Notes under the pieces: model-generated
What the model was told of the DNA's origin: nothing
Seen by the model: the letters and a program-made list of their open reading frames with translations, nothing else
Databases searched by the model: none
Translations under genes and position numbers: made by a program
Shown: positions 31,783 to 38,528 of the stretch, piece after piece
How the letters are laid out: each line of letters opens with the position of its first letter
Position numbering within the stretch: the stretch's first letter is position 1
DNA from: Clostridia bacterium
Lineage (GTDB): Bacteria; Bacillota; Peptococcia; DRI-13; SV3-B141
NCBI GenBank assembly: GCA_018433015.1
Contig: JAHDSB010000033.1
Coordinates: 1-38,528 of the forward strand
DNA: 38,528 bases
Reading direction: 5' to 3'

Positions 31783-33171
31783 TTGCAAGGAATAAAAAAG
31801 CGGTTAGTAGTGCATTACAGTATTGTTATTCTCTTAACAGTAGTAATTTTAGAGGGTGTATTTATTTGTGCTGTAAGGCATTATTACTTTGGTAGTGTAG
31901 AACAATCATTAGTTAATGAAGCTTCTGTTGCTGCCGCTCTAAACAACAAATATTTAGGTGATTGGTATTATTCATTAAAAGATAAAGCTAAATATATTAT
32001 GGATAATATTGATGAAAATGAGAGAGTGTATGTGCAAGTTGTAGATAGAGTGGGAAATATTGTTTTGGATTCTAACGGTTTTGTACCTCAACAGAAGATA
32101 ATAACCCCGGAAATAAAAGATGCGTTAGCTGGTAAAACAGGAGTATGGAAAGGTAAAAATCATACAGGGGAACGTATTTTATCAGTTGCTAACCCCATAA
32201 AATTTGGTGACAGGATAGCAGGAGTTTTGCGGTATGTAGTTTCTCTGGAAAATATTTATCAGGTTGTTAATAAAATAATTGCTATAACAATATTTATAGG
32301 TCTAGTTGTAATTTTATTGTTATTGGTACTGAGTCAGCTCATGGCAAAGAGCATTATCACACCTCTTAAATCAGCAACCATAACGGCGGGACAAATGGCG
32401 GCCGGTGATTTTTCCGTTAAAGCAACTAAATACAGAGATGATGAAGTAGGTAAACTCGTAGACACCTTAAACTACATGTCAGAAGAAATTGTAAAAAGTG
32501 AGAAGATAAAGAACGATTTTATATCTTCCATATCCCATGAGTTGCGGACTCCTTTGACCTCTATTAAAGGATGGGCCGAAACTTTGTTGACGGGGGAAAT
32601 GGAAGATAAAGAAGAAACAAGGGAAGGATTAAAGATAATAAGTAAAGAAACTGATAGGCTGGTGGGGTTGGTAGAAGAGCTGCTGGATTTTTCTAGATTA
32701 TATACAAAAAAATTAACTATTAATATCCAAAAAGTAAAGATAAATAATATTTTAGAAGAAGTTAAGCGCCAGTATGAAATTACGGCAGAAGACAAAGATG
32801 TGCAACTACAGTTAACTGTTGATGAAGAGATAGCGGAAATCAAGGGAGATTTTAATCGCTTGAAGCAAGTTTTTATAAATTTGATCGATAATGCCCTTAA
32901 ATTTACACCTAATCAAGGTACAGTTCAAATTTCTACAAATAAATTAGAAAATAATATTGTTATTAAAATTACTGATAATGGTGTAGGTATCGCTGCCGAT
33001 GATTTGCCAAGGGTAACAGAAAAATTTTTTAAAGGAAGCAGTAAAAGGTCCGGCAGTGGCCTAGGTTTATCTATAAGTAAGGAAATCATTGAGCTACATG
33101 GTGGTCATATGGAAGTTACTAGTACAGCAGGAAAAGGTACAACAGTTATCATATATTTGCCCGCAGATTAA
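31783..33171 (+). CDS. Sensor histidine kinase
   Basis: 462 residues from TTG 31783, chosen for GAGGTGGGG just upstream; a TTG at 31753 lies inside the regulator gene. A first membrane helix (about 8-28), extracytoplasmic sensor (about 30-160), second helix (about 165-188), HAMP (about 190-240), HisKA with His252 in SISHELRTPLT, and the ATPase boxes NLIDNALKFTP, DNGVGI and GSGLGLSISKEI complete a standard kinase. The linked lipoprotein may act with its external sensor. The signal is unknown. Confidence 0.93.
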   Translation: MQGIKKRLVVHYSIVILLTVVILEGVFICAVRHYYFGSVEQSLVNEASVAAALNNKYLGDWYYSLKDKAKYIMDNIDENERVYVQVVDRVGNIVLDSNGFVPQQKIITPEIKDALAGKTGVWKGKNHTGERILSVANPIKFGDRIAGVLRYVVSLENIYQVVNKIIAITIFIGLVVILLLLVLSQLMAKSIITPLKSATITAGQMAAGDFSVKATKYRDDEVGKLVDTLNYMSEEIVKSEKIKNDFISSISHELRTPLTSIKGWAETLLTGEMEDKEETREGLKIISKETDRLVGLVEELLDFSRLYTKKLTINIQKVKINNILEEVKRQYEITAEDKDVQLQLTVDEEIAEIKGDFNRLKQVFINLIDNALKFTPNQGTVQISTNKLENNIVIKITDNGVGIAADDLPRVTEKFFKGSSKRSGSGLGLSISKEIIELHGGHMEVTSTAGKGTTVIIYLPAD

Positions 33172-33259
33172 ACTAAAATTCATATAAAACTAATTAATAT
33201 CTAGACTTTAGAATTTTAAAAAGATACAATAGATATTGTGTCATTAAATATAAAATATA

Positions 33260-33288
33260 TTTACTTAAAATAAAAAATATATTATACT
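33260..33288 (+). promoter_or_regulatory. Sigma-A promoter of the PutP-like gene
   Basis: -35 TTTACT at 33260-33265, 17-bp spacer, -10 TATACT at 33283-33288. The predicted start is about 33295, at the edge of the hairpin that follows. Confidence 0.65.
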
Positions 33289-33296
33289 CTTTCCAA

Positions 33297-33335
33297 ACTA
33301 GTAGTTAATGACATACATTAATTACTAGTGTTTTT
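33297..33335 (+). terminator. Hairpin and T tract at the predicted start of the putP transcript
   Basis: A 14-bp stem (33297-33310 with 33316-33329, one G-T pair), 5-nt loop, then G and five T. It lies 125 bp after the histidine kinase stop but downstream of a promoter, so it may be the kinase operon terminator, a 5' attenuator, or both. Confidence 0.6.
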
Positions 33336-33375
33336 ATGTATAATTTCAATTTTGCAAAGGAGGAATTATTTTACA

Positions 33376-34851
33376 TTGGATAATATAATAATTATTATTA
33401 CTTTTGTGGTGTACTTATTTTTAATGTTATGGGTTGGAGTATTGTTTTATAAAAAGACTAATAAGATGTCTGATTATTTTTTGGGAGGAAGGAAGTTAAA
33501 CAGCTGGGTTACTTCTTTAAGTGCACAAGCCTCAGACATGAGTGGCTGGTTATTAATGGGTTTGCCCGGTTATGCTTATGCTGCTGGGATGGAAGCAGCA
33601 TGGATAGCTATAGGTTTAGCAGCGGGTACTTATTTAAATTGGAAATTTATTGCTAAACGTCTTCGTAAATATACTCAAATTGCAGGGAACTCTATTACCT
33701 TACCCGATTATTTCGAAAATAGATTTAAAGATAATTCAAAATCCCTACGCTTAATTTCAGCTATAATAATTTTAGTATTTTTCTTAATTTATACGGCCTC
33801 CGGCTTCGTAGCAGGAGGAAAATTATTTAATACAGTATTTGGAATCCCCTATATAACGGCGCTAATTATCGGTGTATTTGTAGTAGTTTCGTACACTTTT
33901 TTAGGTGGTTTTATGGCTGTTTGTTGGACCGATTTATTTCAAGGGATGTTGATGTTTTTTGCAATTATTATAGTGCCCACAGTTGGTATTAATTTAGTTG
34001 GGGGACCAAGCACAGCTATGAATATGTGGGATCAGATAAGTCCGGAACTGTTAAATCCTTTTACAGCGTTGGATGGTACCACATTATCCTTTATTACAAT
34101 AATTTCCGGATTAGCTTGGGGAGTAGGATATTTAGGGCAACCTCATATTTTAATCCGTTTTATGGCTATACGTTCTGCCGATGAAATTAAAAAGGCTAGG
34201 ATAATTGCCATGGTGTGGGTTATTATTTCCTTAACAGCTGCTATTTTTGTTGGTTTAGTAGGTATGATTTATTTACAAGTGCCTCTTAAAGATGCAGCTA
34301 TGGAAACCGTGTTTATGGTAATGGCCAAGAATATATTCCCTGTAGTTATAGCGGGAATATTTTTAGCTGCAGTATTAGCGGCTATTATGAGTACGGCTGA
34401 TTCTCAATTATTAGTTACCGCGTCTGCTATTTCCGGTGATATATATAAAGTATTTTTCAGAAAAAAAGCTTCTGAAAAAGAATTATTATGGGTTAGTAGA
34501 TTCACCGTTATTGGAGTGTCTATTATATCCTTCATATTAGCCTTAAATCCCAATAGCTCGGTGTTGAAGTTGGTTGCATATGCTTGGGCCGGTTTTGGGG
34601 CTGCTTTTGGTCCTGCTGTTCTCCTTTCTTTATTCTGGAAGAGAATGACCCGCAATGGAGCCCTGGCTGGTATTATTACGGGAGGGATAACGGTAATAAT
34701 TTGGCGAAATCTAACGGGTGGAATTTACGATTTATATGAAATTGTTCCTGGTTTCCTTTGTGCTCTTATTGCCATAGTCATCGTAAGTTTGCTTGATAAA
34801 GAGCCTTCCGGAGAGATTATTGCTGAATTTGATAAAGCAACCATAGAGTAA
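33376..34851 (+). CDS. putP: Sodium/proline symporter (PutP/OpuE-like)
   Basis: 491 residues from TTG 33376, 12 bases after AAAGGAGG; a longer in-frame start would bury that site. The PutP hallmark SDMSGWLLMGLPGYAYAAGMEAAW, the NWKFIAKRLR loop, the LPDYFENRF segment and the Na+-site helix AAIMSTADSQLLVTASAI are all present, with about 13 helices. It imports proline with Na+ for nutrition or osmoprotection. It has its own promoter and a leader hairpin, and a terminator follows. Confidence 0.9.
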   Translation: MDNIIIIITFVVYLFLMLWVGVLFYKKTNKMSDYFLGGRKLNSWVTSLSAQASDMSGWLLMGLPGYAYAAGMEAAWIAIGLAAGTYLNWKFIAKRLRKYTQIAGNSITLPDYFENRFKDNSKSLRLISAIIILVFFLIYTASGFVAGGKLFNTVFGIPYITALIIGVFVVVSYTFLGGFMAVCWTDLFQGMLMFFAIIIVPTVGINLVGGPSTAMNMWDQISPELLNPFTALDGTTLSFITIISGLAWGVGYLGQPHILIRFMAIRSADEIKKARIIAMVWVIISLTAAIFVGLVGMIYLQVPLKDAAMETVFMVMAKNIFPVVIAGIFLAAVLAAIMSTADSQLLVTASAISGDIYKVFFRKKASEKELLWVSRFTVIGVSIISFILALNPNSSVLKLVAYAWAGFGAAFGPAVLLSLFWKRMTRNGALAGIITGGITVIIWRNLTGGIYDLYEIVPGFLCALIAIVIVSLLDKEPSGEIIAEFDKATIE

Positions 34852-34870
34852 AGTAAAATATAGAGTGAGT

Positions 34871-34906
34871 AAAACATAGGTCAATTTATAAATTGATCTA
34901 TGTTTT
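34871..34906 (+). terminator. Terminator of the PutP-like gene
   Basis: A 16-bp stem (34871-34886 with 34891-34906, one G-T pair), 4-nt loop, and a T tract. Confidence 0.85.
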
Positions 34907-35087
34907 TTCTTTTTTGGGGCAGCCCTCAAACATTATTATTTGTTTTTAGGGAAGTATAAAAAAGTAATATAGTACCTGGAGGTTAATCCATGGGACTTTG
35001 AGGTTATGGAGTGCTTGATATTACTTAAAACAAAAAGGAATAAATAATTAAGTAAGTTATATATTACCTATAAAAGGAGGGATAAAG

Positions 35088-35468
35088 ATGCAAGGTAAAA
35101 TGCTGATTAGCGATGAAGTTTTTTTAGAGATTGCCAAAACTGCTATGTTAAATGTAAATGAAGTATCTTTACAAGAGCGCAAAAGTACATTAGGAGGGAT
35201 AACACAGATTTTTGCTGAACGTTTTACACCACAAATATCTGTGAAAAAGTATGATGATGAAGAGGAAGAGGAAAAGAATTCGGTTGCATTAGATTTAAAG
35301 TTGACTTTGCTTTATGGCGTAAGTATACCTGAAACAGTTAAACGGGTACGGGAAACAATTACTAAGGAAATAGAGGAAATGACGGGATATAAGGTAGAAT
35401 ATATTGATGTTTATGTTGATAAACTTATAAAGGCTGAAAAATTACAATCAGAAGAAGTTAAAGAATAA
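35088..35468 (+). CDS. Asp23/Gls24 family envelope-stress protein
   Basis: 126 residues matching the Asp23/Gls24 fold: ISDEVFLEIAKTAMLNVNEV at the start, then an acidic loop and VALDLKLTLLYGVSIPETVKRVRETITKEIEEMTGYKVEYIDVYVDKL. Family members are small cytoplasmic proteins linked to cell-envelope stress and alkaline shock. AAAGGAGG precedes ATG 35088. A terminator follows within 15 bp. Function in this organism is unknown. Confidence 0.85.
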   Translation: MQGKMLISDEVFLEIAKTAMLNVNEVSLQERKSTLGGITQIFAERFTPQISVKKYDDEEEEEKNSVALDLKLTLLYGVSIPETVKRVRETITKEIEEMTGYKVEYIDVYVDKLIKAEKLQSEEVKE

Positions 35469-35480
35469 TATAGGGCAGAT

Positions 35481-35509
35481 ATGCTTCGCTAAAGGGCGAA
35501 GCATTTTTA
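35481..35509 (+). terminator. Terminator of the Asp23/Gls24 gene
   Basis: A perfect 9-bp stem (35481-35489 with 35496-35504), 6-nt loop, then TTTTATTT. Confidence 0.85.
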
Positions 35510-35682
35510 TTTATAACCCCCAAAAGGTGGAGTATTAGCGGTTGCAGCAAAAGGACAAAATATAGTATCGTAGATATGCAGGAATTCTATTTTTAGAAAT
35601 TGAATAACAAACTATTACCTTTGTTTAAGACTATTAAAAAGACCTAAATGGAAAAAATAAACAGTAAAGGAGAAGACAAGAT

Positions 35683-37074
35683 ATGGAAAAAACACTAATA
35701 AAAAAAATAATAAGAAACCCACAAGAATATATAAATAAACGTTTAAAGCTTAATGGATGGGTAAAAACAGTGAGGTCATCTAAGGCTTTCGGTTTTATAG
35801 AATTAAATGATGGATCAATTTTTACTAATCTTCAGGTGGTATTCGAAGAGGGGTTATCTAATTTTAGTGAAATATCAAAACTTCTTATCAGTTCATCCCT
35901 TGAAGTAGAGGGTATTTTAGTAGAATCTCCCGGAGCAAAACAGCCTTTTGAATTAAAAGCAGAAAAAATAGAGATATTGGGGACCTCAAGCCAGGATTAT
36001 CCTTTACAAAAGAAGAGGCATTCTTTTGAGTTTTTGCGGTCAATGGCTCATTTAAGGCCTCGAACCAATACCTTTTCTGCTGTGTTCAGAGTTAGGTCCA
36101 TAGTTTCTTATGCTATACATAAGTTTTTTCAGGAAAGAGGGTTTGTTTATGTTCATACTCCTTTAATAACAGGTAGTGATGCTGAAGGGGCAGGGGAGAT
36201 GTTTAGGGTAAGTACCCTTGATTTGGCTAATCTTCCTAAAGGGGAAAAGGGCTCCATAGATTTCTCACAAGATTTTTTCGGAAAAGAAACTAATCTAACG
36301 GTGAGCGGACAGTTGAATGTAGAAACTTATTGTATGGCTTTTAATAGAGTGTATACTTTTGGTCCAACCTTCCGGGCAGAAAATTCTAATACACCTAGAC
36401 ATGCTGCAGAATTTTGGATGGTAGAGCCGGAAATAGCCTTTGCTGATTTACAGGATAACATGGCCCTGGCCGAAGATATGTTAAAATATGTGATAAATTA
36501 TGTGCTAGAAAATGCACCGGAAGAAATGGAGTTCTTTAATAAGTTTATTGATAAAACCCTTTTTAATCGCTTGAAAAACATTGTGGATTCTGATTTTGCA
36601 CAAATTACATATACTGAAGCAATTGACTTATTGAAAAAAGTAAATGACAAATTTTCTTATCCCGTAGAATGGGGTTGTGATTTACAAACGGAGCATGAAC
36701 GCTATTTGACAGAGAAAGTTTTCCAAAAACCAGTTTTTGTTATTAATTATCCCAAGGACATTAAAGCCTTTTACATGAGACTTAATGAGGACGATAATAC
36801 TGTGGCAGCCATGGATTTGTTAGTACCGGGAGTAGGAGAGATTATCGGCGGTAGTCAAAGAGAAGAAAGATTAGATGTATTGGAAAAAAGAATGGAAGAT
36901 CTAGGACTTAATAAGGAAGATTATTGGTGGTACTTGGAGATTAGAAAATATGGTGGAACTAAGCATACGGGGTATGGTTTGGGGCTGGAGAGGTTAATCA
37001 TGTATCTAACCGGAATGACAAATATCAGGGATGTTATCTCTTTTCCCAGGACTCCAAAGAATGCTGAGTTTTAA
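35683..37074 (+). CDS. asnS: Asparaginyl-tRNA synthetase
   Basis: 463 residues: N-terminal OB-fold anticodon-binding domain (about 20-105) and class II catalytic core. The core has the motif 2 region [21 protein letters not shown] and the motif 3 block [15 protein letters not shown]. It charges tRNA-Asn with asparagine and ATP. AAAGGAG lies before ATG 35683. The preceding ~170 bp is gene-free and shows no T-box. A cyclophilin gene follows 51 bp downstream. Confidence 0.95.
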   Translation: MEKTLIKKIIRNPQEYINKRLKLNGWVKTVRSSKAFGFIELNDGSIFTNLQVVFEEGLSNFSEISKLLISSSLEVEGILVESPGAKQPFELKAEKIEILGTSSQDYPLQKKRHSFEFLRSMAHLRPRTNTFSAVFRVRSIVSYAIHKFFQERGFVYVHTPLITGSDAEGAGEMFRVSTLDLANLPKGEKGSIDFSQDFFGKETNLTVSGQLNVETYCMAFNRVYTFGPTFRAENSNTPRHAAEFWMVEPEIAFADLQDNMALAEDMLKYVINYVLENAPEEMEFFNKFIDKTLFNRLKNIVDSDFAQITYTEAIDLLKKVNDKFSYPVEWGCDLQTEHERYLTEKVFQKPVFVINYPKDIKAFYMRLNEDDNTVAAMDLLVPGVGEIIGGSQREERLDVLEKRMEDLGLNKEDYWWYLEIRKYGGTKHTGYGLGLERLIMYLTGMTNIRDVISFPRTPKNAEF

Positions 37075-37125
37075 TATGATTATTTGATTCAAGAATATTG
37101 TTTATGAAGAAAGGAAAGATGATTA

Positions 37126-37647
37126 ATGGCTAATAATCCTGTAGTGACTATTGAAATGGAAGGGGGAAACAAAATTAAGGCTGAACTTTATCCTGAAATT
37201 GCTCCTAACAGTGTAAAAAATTTTATTTCCCTGATACAAGAAAATTTCTACGATGGTTTAATTTTTCACCGTGTGATACCGGGATTTATGATTCAGGGAG
37301 GATGCCCGGAAGGATCAGGGATGGGAGGCCCTGGTTATGGTATCAAAGGAGAATTTAGCGATAATGGGTTCCCTAATACATTAAAGCATGATAGGGGAGT
37401 ACTCTCTATGGCTAGAGCTATGAGCCCTAATTCTGCTGGTTCTCAATTTTTTATTATGACAGAAAAAGCTCCCCACCTAGATGGTCAATATGCTGCTTTT
37501 GGAAAAGTGATAGAAGGAATGGAAGAAGTCGATAGAATCGTTAAAGTAGACAAAGATTTTATGGATAAGCCTTTAGAAAACCAAACCATGAAAAAGGTTA
37601 CTGTAGACACTTTTGGAGTTGAATATGGAGAAGTAGAAAAACTCTAA
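37126..37647 (+). CDS. Cyclophilin-type peptidyl-prolyl cis-trans isomerase
   Basis: 173-residue cytoplasmic cyclophilin. It has FHRVIPGFMIQGGCPEGSGMGGPGYGIKGEF with the catalytic arginine and GSQFFIMTEKAPHLDGQYAAFGKV with the conserved FFI and H-D-G segments. It speeds proline isomerisation during protein folding. GAAAGGAAAG precedes ATG 37126. It may share the asnS transcript; a strong bidirectional terminator follows. Confidence 0.94.
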   Translation: MANNPVVTIEMEGGNKIKAELYPEIAPNSVKNFISLIQENFYDGLIFHRVIPGFMIQGGCPEGSGMGGPGYGIKGEFSDNGFPNTLKHDRGVLSMARAMSPNSAGSQFFIMTEKAPHLDGQYAAFGKVIEGMEEVDRIVKVDKDFMDKPLENQTMKKVTVDTFGVEYGEVEKL

Positions 37648-37682
37648 AGTGGATTTTTCTCAGTGGGGTTTAGTACAATGAC

Positions 37683-37728
37683 AAAAAAGGTTTCGTGACG
37701 AAGCTAATTCGTCCACGAAACCTTTTTT
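37683..37728. terminator. Bidirectional terminator between cyclophilin and pdxT
   Basis: A 15-bp stem (37683-37697 with 37714-37728) extended inward by ACGAA/TTCGT, with A tract on one side and T tract on the other, so it works for both converging genes. Confidence 0.9.
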
Positions 37729-37731
37729 ATT

Positions 37732-38340
37732 TTAAGCTAATGAGAGATTGGTAGTACTTCTTATATGATTTTCTACCAGCTTTATAAATAATTTGTGAAA
37801 AGCAATATTCGTAGTTAATTCCGGATGAAAGGAGGTAGCTAGCAAATTTCGCTGTTTTACAGCGACTATCCTGTTATTAATAGTTGCTAATACTTCTACA
37901 TCTTTTCCTACTTTTTCTATCCAGGGAGCTCTGATAAAAACTAAAGGAAAGTCTTTTATAGATAGTTGGGGGATATCTAGTGAACAAGTAAAACTCTCCA
38001 ATTGGCTACCGTAGGCGTTGCGTCTTACAGATATATCCATTATTCCTAAATGTACATAATCCTCGTTTATTATTGTCTTAGCCATAAGAACCATACCTGC
38101 GCATGTTCCCCAGAGGGGCATTCCTTCTTTAACCCTCTTGATAATAGGATCCGCTAGCTTAAAATCCCTTAGGAGTTTGCCTATGGTAGTGCTCTCTCCT
38201 CCCGGAATAATTAACCCTGCTACTAATTCTAAATCATGAATTGTTTTAACTCTCAAGGGCTGTACATTATCAATAAGACCCAGTGACTTTATATGTTCAT
38301 CAACAGACCCTTGTAAGCCCAGAACACCTATATTAATCAT
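37732..38340 (-). CDS. pdxT: Pyridoxal 5'-phosphate synthase glutaminase subunit
   Basis: A 202-residue class I glutaminase. It has GLQGSVDEH at the N-terminus, the IIPGGESTTIGKLL oxyanion region, the nucleophile Cys80 in LWGTCAGM, and the His172/Glu174 pair in SFHPELT. It makes ammonia from glutamine and passes it to PdxS for de novo PLP synthesis. The ATG lies two bases after the pdxS stop, so the genes are coupled. The length matches the family. Confidence 0.95.
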   Translation of the reverse strand: MINIGVLGLQGSVDEHIKSLGLIDNVQPLRVKTIHDLELVAGLIIPGGESTTIGKLLRDFKLADPIIKRVKEGMPLWGTCAGMVLMAKTIINEDYVHLGIMDISVRRNAYGSQLESFTCSLDIPQLSIKDFPLVFIRAPWIEKVGKDVEVLATINNRIVAVKQRNLLATSFHPELTTNIAFHKLFIKLVENHIRSTTNLSLA

Positions 38341-38342
38341 GC

Positions 38343-38528
38343 TTACCAGCCTCTATCTGCCAGAATATTTTCAGGGTTTATTTGAGGTATTTCCAGTCCA
38401 TACATTGCTTGCCCCAGGTCTTCCGATACCTCAGCTAATATTTGAGGGTCATTATAGTAAGTTGCGGCCTTTACTATGGCTTTAGCCATTTTTTCAGGAT
38501 TGGAAGATTTAAAAATCCCGGAACCAAC
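38343..38528 (-). CDS. pdxS: PLP synthase subunit PdxS, C-terminal part only
   Basis: The last 61 codons of PdxS are in the window and the gene continues off the right edge. [21 protein letters not shown] is the conserved phosphate-binding end of the barrel, and the tail reads ...LADRGW. PdxS builds PLP from ribose 5-phosphate, glyceraldehyde 3-phosphate and PdxT-supplied ammonia. The stop codon is separated from the pdxT ATG by two bases. Confidence 0.94.
   Translation of the reverse strand, partial: VGSGIFKSSNPEKMAKAIVKAATYYNDPQILAEVSEDLGQAMYGLEIPQINPENILADRGW

Noticed and set aside
1-38528. CRISPR arrays, insertion sequences, rRNA genes or complete tRNA genes
   Set aside because: I saw no regularly spaced direct repeats, no transposase-like frame and no full-length tRNA or rRNA; only the tRNA-Ser fragment at the left edge.

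Overview
The window reads as chromosome of a low-GC, endospore-forming, anaerobic-type Firmicute (Clostridia-like). The base composition is AT-rich, TTG and GTG starts are common, ribosome-binding sites are strong, and the window holds a GerA-type spore germination operon, a T-box riboswitch and clostridial-style sigma-54 regulation. I do not assign a genus. Most genes are recognisable families; the least described material lies in gene pairings, leaders and small ORFs.

Layout. Positions 1-430 hold a 3' fragment of a tRNA-Ser, probably the attachment-site scar of an element lying to the left. Next come marR-ftsH under a perfect palindromic operator, a YjbQ protein, a WYL regulator and a zinc-ribbon protein. 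From 4.7 to 7.5 kb there is an MBOAT/DHHW polysaccharide O-acetylation pair. From 7.5 to 9.35 kb there is a self-contained unit: sigma-A promoter, structured leader with terminator, ECF S-component and an orphan HydE/PylB/BioB-like radical SAM enzyme. It is followed by the decayed remains of a secreted-protein gene (9.36-9.75 kb). Then come lrp-lysE (minus), a CDF metal exporter, and a T-box-controlled lrp-aminotransferase operon (minus).

From 14.5 to 19.4 kb there is a sigma-54 module: a PAS-AAA+-Fis activator with its own -24/-12 promoter, then a second -24/-12 promoter with two upstream palindromes driving an asparaginase, a sodium:solute symporter and a 30-residue membrane peptide. Together these suggest inducible uptake and use of an amino acid or amide. 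Further right are a VanY-type carboxypeptidase (minus), a MerR/MATE pair joined by a hairpin that contains the MATE ribosome-binding site, and a germination-receptor operon (minus, 28.4 to 23.2 kb) in the order A-C-B-D-B', abutted tail-to-tail by a second D-like gene.

The right end carries a pyridoxal kinase, a lipoprotein-response regulator-histidine kinase operon, a PutP-like symporter whose transcript appears to begin with a hairpin, an Asp23 protein, asnS, a cyclophilin, and pdxT plus the 3' end of pdxS (minus). PdxK (salvage) and PdxST (de novo) both supply PLP, though they are about 8 kb apart.

Strongest candidates for new biology: the ECF S-component/radical SAM unit with its leader RNA; the sigma-54 asparaginase-symporter-micropeptide module; the T-box with an ambiguous Cys/Ala specifier; and the duplicated B and D germination genes.
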